Origin: a virus
Direction: 5' to 3' (one strand)
Length of the DNA stretch: 64,000 nucleotides
Virus record (IMG/VR): IMGVR_UViG_3300030333_001364
Coordinates: 54,973-118,972 of that record
Shown here: positions 33,231 through 42,300 of the stretch, piece by piece
Layout: every line of letters starts with the position of its first letter
Position numbering within the stretch: position 1 is the first letter of the stretch
Notes under the pieces: generated by a model
Seen by the model: the letters and a program-made list of their open reading frames with translations, nothing else
What the model was told of the DNA's origin: nothing
The model's database searches: none
Program-made: the position numbers and the translations under genes

Positions 33231-34237
33231 TGGATTTTTTGAAAGACGTTATCAAGGAGATTGGAGATGATTACGCCACGGTTGCGAACAAAATCGATGA
33301 TACGGAGAGAACGGTTGACACAGGTTCTTACATACTCAACGCTCTTGTTAGTGGCAGTGTCTTCGGTGGCGTTAGTGGCAATAAGATTACAGCCATTGCT
33401 GGAGAAACCTCAACAGGAAAGACTTATTTCTCCCTCGCAATCGTCAAGAACTTCTTAGACAAGCACCCTGATGGTGGTGTCATGTATTTTGACACAGAGT
33501 CTGCAATCACAAAAGGATTGTTAGAGTCTCGTGGTATAGACTTAGAACGTGTAGGTATTATAAATGTAGTTACAATAGAACAGTTTCGTAACAGAGCACT
33601 AACCGTCGTAGACAAATATCTTGGTTTGGAAGAATCAGATAGAAAACCTATGATGTTTGTATTAGACTCTTTGGGTATGCTCTCCACAGAGAAAGAGATC
33701 AAAGATGCACTGGATGATAAGCAAGTCCGTGACATGACTAAATCTCAACTTGTGAAGGGTGCATTTAGAATGTTAACTCTCAAATTAGGTCAAGCAAATG
33801 TCCCACTCATTGTCACAAATCACACGTATGATGTCATCGGAGCTTATGTTCCAACTAAAGAAATGGGAGGAGGTAGTGGACTCAAGTACGCAGCAAGTAC
33901 AATCATATATCTCAGCAAGGGAAAAGAAAAGGATGGCACGGAAGTCGTCGGAAATATTATCAAAGCGAAGACTGTCAAGTCTCGTCTAAGTAGAGAGAAT
34001 AGGCAAGTAGAGATACGTTTATTCTATGATGAACGTGGTCTGGACAGATACTATGGACTGCTAGATCTTGCAGAGAAGCATGGTGTTATAAAGAAGGTTG
34101 CTAATAGGTATGAAATTGATGGTAAGAAAGTATATGCTAAAGAGGTATACAAAAATCCTGAGAAGTATTTTACACCAGAACTAATGCAAGCATTAGATGA
34201 AGTATCACTCAAAGAGTTTACATATGGAGGTGAATAA
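33230..34237 (+). CDS. uvsX: Recombinase UvsX (RecA-like)
   Basis: A strand-exchange protein for recombination-dependent replication and repair. It has 335 residues (T4: 391). Walker A is GETSTGKT (58-65), Walker B lies in MMFVLDSLGM, and the DNA-binding loop region VTNHTYDVIGAYVPTKEMGG follows. It is placed directly before the gp41 helicase. Confidence 0.95.
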   Translation: MDFLKDVIKEIGDDYATVANKIDDTERTVDTGSYILNALVSGSVFGGVSGNKITAIAGETSTGKTYFSLAIVKNFLDKHPDGGVMYFDTESAITKGLLESRGIDLERVGIINVVTIEQFRNRALTVVDKYLGLEESDRKPMMFVLDSLGMLSTEKEIKDALDDKQVRDMTKSQLVKGAFRMLTLKLGQANVPLIVTNHTYDVIGAYVPTKEMGGGSGLKYAASTIIYLSKGKEKDGTEVVGNIIKAKTVKSRLSRENRQVEIRLFYDERGLDRYYGLLDLAEKHGVIKKVANRYEIDGKKVYAKEVYKNPEKYFTPELMQALDEVSLKEFTYGGE

Positions 34238-35620
34238 GTGACGGAAAGAGTTCCTCTTACCATCCTCAAAAATCTTATTCACAACGAAACATATACACGA
34301 CAGGTCATACCTTTCATCGAACCTGATTATTTTGAAGAAAGGACAGATCGTATTGTTTTTGAAGAGGTTGCAAAGTTTTTGAATGAATATGATAAGACTC
34401 CTACTAAAGAGGTCTTACATATTGAGGTAGAAAAACGAGTCGATGTTACTGAGGATGAGTATAAAACTATAGAACAACTGATATCTGCACTTGATACAGA
34501 GGTGTCAGAGTCAAAGTGGTTGCTTGATACTACAGAGGATTGGTGTAAACAGAGAGCGATATACTTAGCACTTATCAAAAGTATACAGATTGCTGATGGA
34601 CAAGATGAACACAAGAAACCAGAAGCAATCCCTGCTATACTGTCAGATGCACTGGCAGTTGGATTCGACCAACATGTTGGTCATGATTACATAGATGATT
34701 CGGAGGATCGTTATGCTTACTACCACAGAGTCGAGAACAAAATACCATTTGATCTCGAATACTTCAACAAAATTACCTCAGGTGGGATCTCTGATAAGAC
34801 TCTCAATATCGCTCTCGCTGGTACTGGCGTTGGTAAGTCTTTATTCATGTGCCATGTTGCTAGTTCATGTCTTGTACAGGGTAAAAATGTCCTGTACATC
34901 ACTCTTGAGATGGCAGAGGAGAAGATTGCAGAGAGGATAGATGCAAATCTACTTGACACAAATATAAAAGACATTGCAGAATTACCTGAGAAAATATTCA
35001 ACAAAAAGATAACAAATCTATCTAAGAAGACAGAGGGTAAGTTGATTGTCAAGGAATATCCTACTGCATCAGCACATTGTGGACACTTCAAGTCACTATT
35101 GCAGGAGTTGAAGTTGAAAAAATCCTTCTCTCCTGATATAATATTTGTAGATTACCTAAACATTTGTGCTTCTTCTAGGTATAGAACAGCAGTAAATGTA
35201 AATTCCTATTCATATGTCAAAGCAATCGCAGAAGAACTACGAGGACTTGCTGTTGAATTTAGTCTACCAATTGTCTCAGCTACGCAAACTACTAGGTCTG
35301 GTTTTGCTAGTTCTGACCCTAATCTTACTGACACAAGTGAATCTTTTGGTCTCCCTGCCACTGCTGATCTTATGTTTGCTCTTATTAGCACAGAAGAGTT
35401 GGAGGGACTTAATCAAATAATGGTCAAACAGTTGAAGAATAGATACAATGATCCGACAATCAACAAAAGATTTGTCGTAGGCATTGACAGAGCAAAGATG
35501 CGACTGTATGATGTAGAACAGGGAGCACAGCAAGATATTGTTGAAGACATAGAAGTTGTGCAACACAATAAAAAAGAACAATCACAATCCAAATCTAAAT
35601 TCGATGACTTCAAATTTTGA
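34238..35620 (+). CDS. gp41: Replicative helicase gp41 (DnaB-like)
   Basis: A hexameric 5'-3' helicase that pairs with primase gp61. It has 460 residues (T4: 475). The start is GTG directly after the uvsX stop. Walker A is GTGVGKS (195-201), Walker B is IIFVDYLNICA and QTTRSG forms the C-terminal motif. The Ser/Lys-rich tail overlaps mazG. Confidence 0.95.
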   Translation: MTERVPLTILKNLIHNETYTRQVIPFIEPDYFEERTDRIVFEEVAKFLNEYDKTPTKEVLHIEVEKRVDVTEDEYKTIEQLISALDTEVSESKWLLDTTEDWCKQRAIYLALIKSIQIADGQDEHKKPEAIPAILSDALAVGFDQHVGHDYIDDSEDRYAYYHRVENKIPFDLEYFNKITSGGISDKTLNIALAGTGVGKSLFMCHVASSCLVQGKNVLYITLEMAEEKIAERIDANLLDTNIKDIAELPEKIFNKKITNLSKKTEGKLIVKEYPTASAHCGHFKSLLQELKLKKSFSPDIIFVDYLNICASSRYRTAVNVNSYSYVKAIAEELRGLAVEFSLPIVSATQTTRSGFASSDPNLTDTSESFGLPATADLMFALISTEELEGLNQIMVKQLKNRYNDPTINKRFVVGIDRAKMRLYDVEQGAQQDIVEDIEVVQHNKKEQSQSKSKFDDFKF

Positions 35621-36008
35621 TAAGTATGTTCGCTTCGTAAATCAAGTTACGAGTGACGAATCTAAAGATGCTGTAGCATTCATGAACCGTATACAAGACC
35701 TGAAGGAGCAGAAGACTGAAATGCATCGTCTTTTGACAGGAGCAGTAGGTGTATGTTCTGAAGGTGGAGAGTTTTTAGAGATAGTAAAGAAGATGATATT
35801 CCAAGGCAAACCATGGGATGAGGCAAATATACGTCATCTCAAGATAGAACTAGGAGATATCATGTGGTATGTTGCACAGTGCTGCATGGCATTAGATGTA
35901 CCTCTTGAGGAGATAACTGACATGAATATTGATAAGTTATCTAAGAGATACCCTAACGGTATGTTCCAAGAGTACTATTCGGAGAACAGAAAGGAAGGTG
36001 ACCTCTAG
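35604..36008 (+). CDS. mazG: MazG nucleoside triphosphate pyrophosphohydrolase
   Basis: A 134-residue phage MazG, which hydrolyses (d)NTPs and has been proposed to alter the host nucleotide pool. The motif GVCSEGGEFLEIVKKMIFQG followed by LKIELGDIMWYVAQ supplies the ExxE and ExxD metal ligands. The ATG at 35604 gives a 17-base overlap with gp41 and is preferred over the earlier in-frame ATG. Confidence 0.9.
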   Translation: MTSNFDKYVRFVNQVTSDESKDAVAFMNRIQDLKEQKTEMHRLLTGAVGVCSEGGEFLEIVKKMIFQGKPWDEANIRHLKIELGDIMWYVAQCCMALDVPLEEITDMNIDKLSKRYPNGMFQEYYSENRKEGDL

Positions 36009-36693
36009 TTATTGTATAACTTGTCTTAAGATAGGCGACAAATTTGACCATTCATATGTGAATAATCTTTATGGTATGATAAGTCGCCAGTCTGATGCAG
36101 ATTTTTATTGCTTTACGGATGATCCTGAGGGGATTGATCCTAAGGTAAATGTTGTAGAGATAGACGCTAGTGAGTATCAATCATGGGATAACTGGTGGGC
36201 AGCGTGGTGGAAGATAGTACTCTTCGTTCGTCCTGAGTTAGAACAGTATAGCAGAAAGATCTTTTTTGACCTAGATGTTATCATTCACGGAAATATCTCA
36301 CAAGTACTTGACTTTGATAGTAACTTTGCATTAGTATACAGTACATGGAAGGGAGTTCCCTTCAAAATGAAGTACCCACACAAGAGTTTATTCAACTCAA
36401 GTGTTATAGTTTGGAAAGACGCTACGTCAATCTATGAGTATTTTATGCAAAACGCAAAACATTATGTGTCTAAATATGCAGGAACGGATGATTTCTACCA
36501 CAACGAAGGAATCAAGAGAGAACAACTACCGCACTGCATATATTCCTACAGGGATGGAGAGAAACCAAATCAATTGAACAGTTTTATTTTGAGACAGAAC
36601 AAAGCAATAGCACTCCTACATCAGAGACCAAAGAATCATGAATTGAGTGAATCAGAACATCCAATAGTGAAACACTGGAACGTTTATATATAA
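35998..36693 (+). CDS. Glycosyltransferase-like protein
   Basis: About 231 residues from a GTG at 35998, chosen because it has a GGAAG ribosome site and keeps the mazG overlap to 11 bases. The DxD metal motif appears as KIFFDLDVIIHG, and the flanking FNSSVIVWKDA and TDDFYHNEGI match the GT-A fold arrangement of family 8-like transferases. Conserved WWAAWWK lies upstream. Donor and acceptor are unknown; phage DNA, virion or host surface glycan are all possible. Confidence 0.65.
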   Translation: MTSSYCITCLKIGDKFDHSYVNNLYGMISRQSDADFYCFTDDPEGIDPKVNVVEIDASEYQSWDNWWAAWWKIVLFVRPELEQYSRKIFFDLDVIIHGNISQVLDFDSNFALVYSTWKGVPFKMKYPHKSLFNSSVIVWKDATSIYEYFMQNAKHYVSKYAGTDDFYHNEGIKREQLPHCIYSYRDGEKPNQLNSFILRQNKAIALLHQRPKNHELSESEHPIVKHWNVYI

Positions 36694-36762
36694 ACGTACG
36701 AGGAGTGATGCTGCCTGTCCAAAAAAGATCGTCGTTCAACAACTTTATAATCAAAAAACATT

Positions 36763-37017
36763 ATGTCTTTTGTTAATCCTAAGTGGTTCGAGCGTTTTCC
36801 TCGCACCATTACTAAAGCAGTTACATGGCGTAGCTGGATGATGGTTACTAACAGTGTAATCGGTTGGATCGTTTCGGGTGATCCTTGGAAAGGTCTTACA
36901 ATCGGACTTATGGCACTCGTCATAAACTCCACACTTTATATTCTACATGAGCGTCTCTGGAACAGAAACGACTGGCAGCGTAGAACAACTTCTGCTACAG
37001 AGAAAGTTTACATCTAA
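36763..37017 (+). CDS. DUF2061 membrane protein
   Basis: An 84-residue protein matching the DUF2061 pattern: an RTITKAVTWRSWM N-terminus, two membrane helices (about 27-40 and 44-60) and the closing YILHERLWNRNDW. The family is predicted to be membrane-embedded, and its function is unknown. A TATAAT at 36746-36751 without a clear -35 lies just upstream. Confidence 0.82.
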   Translation: MSFVNPKWFERFPRTITKAVTWRSWMMVTNSVIGWIVSGDPWKGLTIGLMALVINSTLYILHERLWNRNDWQRRTTSATEKVYI

Positions 37018-37055
37018 TAAATACTATTAGTAAAACTATTCCTAAGGGGTAATTT

Positions 37056-38015
37056 ATGAAAACAATTAGATGGGTTCTAGCACACGAACCAATTGAATTG
37101 TTTCTAAGAGCTGCGAGAAAGTTCAAGGCATCTATGGAAGCAATCGCACCAGGTGCTTTGAACATCGAAATTCTTACACTCTCTGAGTACGCTGAGAAGT
37201 ATAATAACGGTGAGTCAATTACTAAGCACGACTTACTAGATCTAATGGCAGAAGGGAAGATTGAGGTTTCCCAGATGTATACCTCAACATTAGGTCGTAA
37301 GCACAACAAAGATTTCTGGGCATTAGATATGCCATTCTTGTTCCGTGATCATGATCACGCAAGTCATGTCTTTGAAGGTCCTATTGGTAAGTCACTACTT
37401 GATGGTTTAGCAGACCCTGCTAAAGGTGAAAAGGGCGGAGTAAAAGGTTTAGCGTTCACATACTCAGGTGGATACAGAAACATCCCTGCAAACGCAGAAA
37501 TACATAAGATCGAAGACTTTGAAGGACTTGAGTTACGTTGTAACAAATCTCCTATCGCTATTGAAACTCTAGAATGCGTTGGTGCTAAGACAGTTCCAAT
37601 CGAATTAGAGCAAATCAACGAAGGAGTTCAGTCTGGAATTATCGTTGGTGGAGAGTCAACATACCCTCGCTTCTTTGGATTGAAGCAGAATGAGTGTATG
37701 AATACAATCAACGACACATCACACAGTCTATTCCTTACATCAATCATTGTAAGTGAAGAGTTCTGGAACTCTCTAGACAAAGATCTTCAAGATAAGATCC
37801 AAGACGCATCATTCGATGCTGCTAGAGCAGAAAGAGTTTGGTCTGTGGAAGACATTGACTTAGTCAAGTCTGCATGTGCCGATGAGAACATCAACGTTGT
37901 CACTATGAGCGACGAAGAGAAGTCTAGATTCAAAGAAAAGACAGCATACATCTATGACAAGTATGCACACTTGTTCCCAGAGGGACTTGTGGATTCTATA
38001 AAAGAAACAAAATAA
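37056..38015 (+). CDS. dctP: TRAP-transporter solute-binding protein (DctP-like) without a signal peptide
   Basis: A 319-residue protein with the periplasmic binding fold of TRAP dicarboxylate transporters. GLAFTYSGGYRNIPANAEIH and GLELRCNKSPIAIETLECVG correspond to the ligand-binding hinge region, including the Arg that holds the carboxylate. The start (MKTIRWVLAHEPIE) enters the first strand at once, so there is no secretion signal. No TRAP membrane subunits are nearby. An AAGGGG ribosome site supports the start; a terminator follows. Confidence 0.8.
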   Translation: MKTIRWVLAHEPIELFLRAARKFKASMEAIAPGALNIEILTLSEYAEKYNNGESITKHDLLDLMAEGKIEVSQMYTSTLGRKHNKDFWALDMPFLFRDHDHASHVFEGPIGKSLLDGLADPAKGEKGGVKGLAFTYSGGYRNIPANAEIHKIEDFEGLELRCNKSPIAIETLECVGAKTVPIELEQINEGVQSGIIVGGESTYPRFFGLKQNECMNTINDTSHSLFLTSIIVSEEFWNSLDKDLQDKIQDASFDAARAERVWSVEDIDLVKSACADENINVVTMSDEEKSRFKEKTAYIYDKYAHLFPEGLVDSIKETK

Positions 38016-38037
38016 ATTCCACAGTGCATGGAATCCT

Positions 38038-38063
38038 AGGGAGTCTTCGGACTCCCTTTTTTT
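38038..38063 (+). terminator. Terminator with TTCG tetraloop after the DctP-like gene
   Basis: An 8-bp stem (AGGGAGTC / GACTCCCT) is closed by a TTCG loop and followed by T residues. Confidence 0.92.
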
Positions 38064-38094
38064 GTGTCTATATACTACATGGGATCCTTTTATA

Positions 38095-39165
38095 ATGCAA
38101 TTTCTTGAGTGGCCATCTCAATATCTCTCTAGTGCAAAGTATTTTGATACTCCTAGGTATCAAATGTTCTTTCTGAAAGAAGAGAATGAATTGAACAGAT
38201 GGATGGGCATGAGATGTATATGTAGAGCAGGATTATTACCAACAAAAAGAAATTACACAGTTATATCACCACTACCAGATTTTGTAGACAATAATTTTCA
38301 CACTGATATGACTATAGATGATTGCTGTAGAGATGCAGCAGATCTATGTGTCGAATATGCTGACGGTAGAACGATAAATCTCTTGTGGTCTGGTGGTATT
38401 GATAGTACTACTGTATTCTATGCCTTACACAACACAGGTCTTACCATAAATGTACACTGTGACCCTCAGGTAGAGAAGGAAGCACCATTCATATTCAGTA
38501 AACTAGATGAGTATGTCAATATGAATGTTATCATGCACCACCATGACAATACTCAAGACTGTGCACCCTATGAAGCAGGGATGAGTGTAAGGAAGGGAGT
38601 ACAACCTTACATAAACGAGGACAATATATTTGTAACAGGTGAGATTGGTGATCAAATATTTGGTACAGGTAAGATATTTGCTTTTCCACCAGACAAATGG
38701 GACAGAGATTACAGGGAGAGTATACCTGAGAGGATAGATGAACTGACTTATGACACTATGCACTATGCCTTGAACAAAGAAGGTGCTAGTCTAAAGCAAT
38801 GGATGTGGGCAGGAAGTTATATGTTCAAATATCAAACAGCAGCAGTCCGTAGCATCAGATACTATGGTGCTGTAGCACCGTTTGCTCCATATAATAATTG
38901 CTTCCACTTCTTTGATACACCTAACTGGAATAGATATGGACATACTAATCAAGATGAGAACAGTTCTTGGCAGAAACCAAAGGAGTATAAGATGCCACTC
39001 AAACAGTGGATATATGAACAGAATGGTGATGAATATTATAGAGATAACAAACTAAAGTTTCCATCATCTAATAGAAAGAGATTATATAACAATGATCTTG
39101 ATGGTTTGCATGACAATGAGGAGTGGTTTGCACTTCAGAAGTCTGTCTTTGGGGGTAATATGTAG
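38095..39165 (+). CDS. PP-loop synthetase-like protein, copy 1
   Basis: About 356 residues. The PP-loop ATP-pyrophosphatase motif is LLWSGGIDSTT (SGG at 99-101, D103, S104), as in the synthetase half of asparagine synthetases. EIGDQIFGTG resembles the second conserved motif of that family. The N-terminal glutaminase domain is missing. The region FHFFDTPNWNRYG through YKMPLKQWIYEQNGD is shared with the next gene. The likely reaction is adenylation of a carboxylate or carbonyl, substrate unknown. A TATACT (38071) and a TATAAT overlapping the start make the exact start uncertain. Confidence 0.7.
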   Translation: MQFLEWPSQYLSSAKYFDTPRYQMFFLKEENELNRWMGMRCICRAGLLPTKRNYTVISPLPDFVDNNFHTDMTIDDCCRDAADLCVEYADGRTINLLWSGGIDSTTVFYALHNTGLTINVHCDPQVEKEAPFIFSKLDEYVNMNVIMHHHDNTQDCAPYEAGMSVRKGVQPYINEDNIFVTGEIGDQIFGTGKIFAFPPDKWDRDYRESIPERIDELTYDTMHYALNKEGASLKQWMWAGSYMFKYQTAAVRSIRYYGAVAPFAPYNNCFHFFDTPNWNRYGHTNQDENSSWQKPKEYKMPLKQWIYEQNGDEYYRDNKLKFPSSNRKRLYNNDLDGLHDNEEWFALQKSVFGGNM

Positions 39166-40367
39166 TGGGATATCAAGAACTAGATGAAAATATATTAGAG
39201 TCTATGCATCCAGACCGTAACGCTCATTCATGGTCTGAAGATGGTAGTCTTGAACCTCCTTATGATTATAAATGGAGCACTGAATATATGCCTAGGGGTC
39301 TGAAAAACAAGGAGGGGAAGGGATGGTATTATAAAGGTAATTTTACTAACAAAGAGAACGCACTCAACAGATATTTTAGGACTAGATGTGTATGTAGGAG
39401 AGGTAAAATTGTACCCAAACACCCATACAAAATAATATCACCACTACCTACCAACCTTCACACTGATATGTCATTTGATAATGTGTGTGAGGATGCTGTC
39501 AACGTTATCAATGATAATTCTAATGGAAGAAAGATAAACTTATTATGGTCAGGTGGTATTGATAGCACCACTGCACTATATGCTTTTGCTAGAACAAATA
39601 TACCAATCAATGTACACTACGATGTCTCAGCAAAGAATGAGTGTACAACAGGGTGGAATGATCTAGAGACAGGTAAGTTTAGTAACATAACTGCTATCAA
39701 TCATGGATACGTCAACGAAAGATTTGCTCTTAGAACTCCTCTGATTCCATACGTAAAAGATACTAACAATTTATTTGTCACAGGTGAGATAGGAGACAAT
39801 ATAATGGGTTCAGCAAGAGTATTTTTATACCCACAAGAAGTTAGAAATGATCATTTCAATAAGGTAATTCCTGATTGGGTGGCAGAAATATGCCATCAGT
39901 CATTGATGTGTGTTCTGAACAAGAAAGATGTTAGTCTAAAGCAATGGACTTGGGCATGGTGTTTCATGATCAAGTATCAGTACTGTCAGGTCAGATGTCA
40001 TGAACAATATAATATAGCACCTTATCCACCACTCAATAATGCGTTTCACTTCTTTGATACACCTAACTTTCAGAGGTGGGCGGTCACAAATCAGGACTAT
40101 ATAAACAGTTGGCAAGAAATACCTGAGTATAAGATGCCATTGAAACAGTTTATATACGAGCAGAATGGTGATAAGTTTTATAGAGATCATAAACTAAAGA
40201 CCCCATCATCTAATAGACGTAGGGTACAAGGAGGATTCAATTTTGAAGATCAGGTCACTGGACTTGAATTGAACGACGAATATATAAGAGTGATAAAGAA
40301 AACCTTTGGAGCAAATACTCCAGATGTAAAGGGGTTCTCTAGAGAAGAAAGAAAAAACATGTACTAA
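39165..40367 (+). CDS. PP-loop synthetase-like protein, copy 2
   Basis: A 400-residue paralog of the preceding protein. It has a GTG start that shares one base with the upstream stop. The PP-loop is LLWSGGIDSTT (128-136) and the second motif is EIGDNIMGSA. Both copies end with the same KLK-PSSNRRR-like block and differ mainly in an N-terminal extension of about 35 residues. Maintenance of both copies with intact ATP motifs suggests a two-component or sequential reaction (inference). Confidence 0.7.
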   Translation: MGYQELDENILESMHPDRNAHSWSEDGSLEPPYDYKWSTEYMPRGLKNKEGKGWYYKGNFTNKENALNRYFRTRCVCRRGKIVPKHPYKIISPLPTNLHTDMSFDNVCEDAVNVINDNSNGRKINLLWSGGIDSTTALYAFARTNIPINVHYDVSAKNECTTGWNDLETGKFSNITAINHGYVNERFALRTPLIPYVKDTNNLFVTGEIGDNIMGSARVFLYPQEVRNDHFNKVIPDWVAEICHQSLMCVLNKKDVSLKQWTWAWCFMIKYQYCQVRCHEQYNIAPYPPLNNAFHFFDTPNFQRWAVTNQDYINSWQEIPEYKMPLKQFIYEQNGDKFYRDHKLKTPSSNRRRVQGGFNFEDQVTGLELNDEYIRVIKKTFGANTPDVKGFSREERKNMY

Positions 40368-41188
40368 TGATAGACAGAGGTAAACAATTTGAATTTGCTG
40401 TCATGAAGTCTGCTTATAGTAGGATAAGAAACCCTAGTCTTACTAAGCAATCCATGCTGGCATTTTTTAATGGTCAACCTATAGAAGCTAATGTACAAAA
40501 TGCAGCAGATAAAATGGTGGATAGGATAGGTGGGAGTAGAAATACTATTAGAGGTAATGATCCATTCTATGACTCTTTTATATTGATGGGTGGACAAAGA
40601 CCTGAACCAAAAACAGATATCATATTCAGAAAAAATGGTGTCAAACATAGATGTTCTCTGAAATATGGTGGTAGGTTTCAATTATCTTCTGCTGGTATAG
40701 AGAGTACTGTAAAGGTAATGAATGATGTGCTAACAAAAGTATCCTTTAGTGGGGGTCTTGGTGGGTTGCAAGTAAAGAAAGTTGCCTCAGTGCTATCAGA
40801 ACTATCAGAAGTATTTGAAGGACCTAAAAGACAAGAGAAACCTATAATGGATAGACTTATGAGAGAAGCAAAGAAGGAGGGTGGTATAAATGAAACGTTG
40901 CAAGATATACTAGGGTCAAGAAAAATGCCAGATGGATCAAAAGTATTTCAAACATTCAAGGAAGAGTTAGTCAGGGAAGCATTGACAGGTAGAATTATGT
41001 TTGGTGTCAACAATGATAAGACTGCTAACTTTATATTGACTGATAGCTATCTACGTAGGATAGATGCTACACTTGTAAGAGAGGTCACATCAAAGACCTA
41101 TGTGGATATTCGACCCAAAGGTCGAGGACTAACTAAGGAGGGTATTAAATTAAATGAAGCAGTCGTCCGAATTGAATCAATTGATTGA
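40367..41188 (+). CDS. Nuclease-like protein coupled to the PP-loop pair
   Basis: A 273-residue protein of uncertain function whose ATG overlaps the previous stop. PKTDIIFRKNGVKHRCSLKY (about 81-100) has an Asp followed by S-x-K on the next strand. That spacing resembles the PD-(D/E)XK nuclease core, and an early Glu in KQFEFAVMK would complete it. The rest is helical. The nuclease comparison is mine and not certain; a virion role is an alternative, since the genes behind it look structural. Confidence 0.5.
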   Translation: MIDRGKQFEFAVMKSAYSRIRNPSLTKQSMLAFFNGQPIEANVQNAADKMVDRIGGSRNTIRGNDPFYDSFILMGGQRPEPKTDIIFRKNGVKHRCSLKYGGRFQLSSAGIESTVKVMNDVLTKVSFSGGLGGLQVKKVASVLSELSEVFEGPKRQEKPIMDRLMREAKKEGGINETLQDILGSRKMPDGSKVFQTFKEELVREALTGRIMFGVNNDKTANFILTDSYLRRIDATLVREVTSKTYVDIRPKGRGLTKEGIKLNEAVVRIESID

Positions 41189-41375
41189 TGAGTTGATCGA
41201 GGTCTATAAGGTACAGAAGACTCGTCGAAAACAAATCATGGTTAAAGAAGTTGAAGACTTCCAACGCTTTTTCTATGCTATAACTGGAGCCATAGATAAA
41301 TATAAGCAAATGCAATATGTTGGACTGCATTATATTGAATCCAACAAAAAATCAATCTACGAAAAATTGAAGTGA
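41154..41375 (+). CDS. Small helical protein
   Basis: A 73-residue, almost fully helical protein with coiled-coil character (MKQSSELNQLIDELIEVYKV) and a basic turn (KTRRKQIMVK). It overlaps the previous gene by 35 bases and the next by four. Function unknown. Confidence 0.55.
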   Translation: MKQSSELNQLIDELIEVYKVQKTRRKQIMVKEVEDFQRFFYAITGAIDKYKQMQYVGLHYIESNKKSIYEKLK

Positions 41376-42271
41376 AACAGTTCACACAATTCATAACTGA
41401 AGCAAGAACCACTAAGGCATCGCAAGAAGCGAAGCGTTTAGGTCTCGTTGGTGATGGTCATGGAGACTGGTATGACAGACAAGGAAACCTGAAGGCAAAG
41501 ACTGTCAAGGGTGAACTTAAGATGTTCAGTGGTCAAGGCAGTGGTGAAGATGAGATGGGCACTCGTGGATCTAGTGCAGCAGCAACAGTTGCTAAACGTG
41601 GTTCGGGTGATGACGGACCTACACTTGCAAGTAAAGTTGCAGCAAGGTCAGTACAAACAGCACAACCCAATCCAAACTCTGCCAATGGACAGGCAAAGGC
41701 AGCACTACAAAATGTCAGTAGAGAGAACCCACTTACGATTGCGTTTGATAAATTTGACAAAGATGATGTCACCGATAACATACTTGCTACAGTAGAGGAA
41801 GTATCAGGTGGAGAATACTTCTACATTTTTCCAAGTAGAGACACTGAAATTGAGGAACTAAAGAATGCATATCCTAAGATTAGCGAGTCCATCGTTGACG
41901 ATGCAAACGCAGAAACAATCTACGACGTCTTACAATCACTCTATGAAAATGGATTTGACGCAATTAATATCGTTGTACGACAGTCCAGAGCAAAAGAAAT
42001 CTCAGAGCTAGCATTGAAAGCAAACGGTCAACTCTACAATTATATTATGATGAACGTCATACCTGTAGATGAACGTACTATAAGAGAGCAATATTTGGCA
42101 GGAGATATATTCAAGAATGGTTCAATGATTGAGTCACACAGTAGAGTAGGACAGATCTTTAGACGTGGTGCTAATCATCTGATTTGTGTTGATGAGAATA
42201 AAGAAATCTTCAGAGCATGGATATCAGAGGCAAAAGAAATAGATAAACTATTCCTGCCACTTGATTTTTGA
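41372..42271 (+). CDS. Candidate internal head protein with a capsid-targeting-like N-terminus
   Basis: A 299-residue protein with a GTG start. It begins MKQFTQFITEARTTK, closely matching the capsid-targeting peptide of T4 internal proteins (MKTYQEFIAEA), including an I-T-E site where gp21 would cut. Residues 16-45 include GLVGDGHGDWYDRQG, then a Ser/Gly/Ala-rich linker (55-115), then a folded alpha/beta domain of about 170 residues. If packaged, the domain would be delivered with the DNA. Its enzymatic role, if any, is unknown. Confidence 0.6.
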   Translation: MKQFTQFITEARTTKASQEAKRLGLVGDGHGDWYDRQGNLKAKTVKGELKMFSGQGSGEDEMGTRGSSAAATVAKRGSGDDGPTLASKVAARSVQTAQPNPNSANGQAKAALQNVSRENPLTIAFDKFDKDDVTDNILATVEEVSGGEYFYIFPSRDTEIEELKNAYPKISESIVDDANAETIYDVLQSLYENGFDAINIVVRQSRAKEISELALKANGQLYNYIMMNVIPVDERTIREQYLAGDIFKNGSMIESHSRVGQIFRRGANHLICVDENKEIFRAWISEAKEIDKLFLPLDF

Positions 42272-42277
42272 TAAATA
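42270..42277 (+). promoter_or_regulatory. Late-type promoter variant (GATAAATA)
   Basis: GATAAATA at the end of the previous gene, 24 bases before the next start. One base from the TATAAATA consensus. Confidence 0.45.
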
Positions 42278-42300
42278 ATACGATAAGACTTAGGAAAGAA

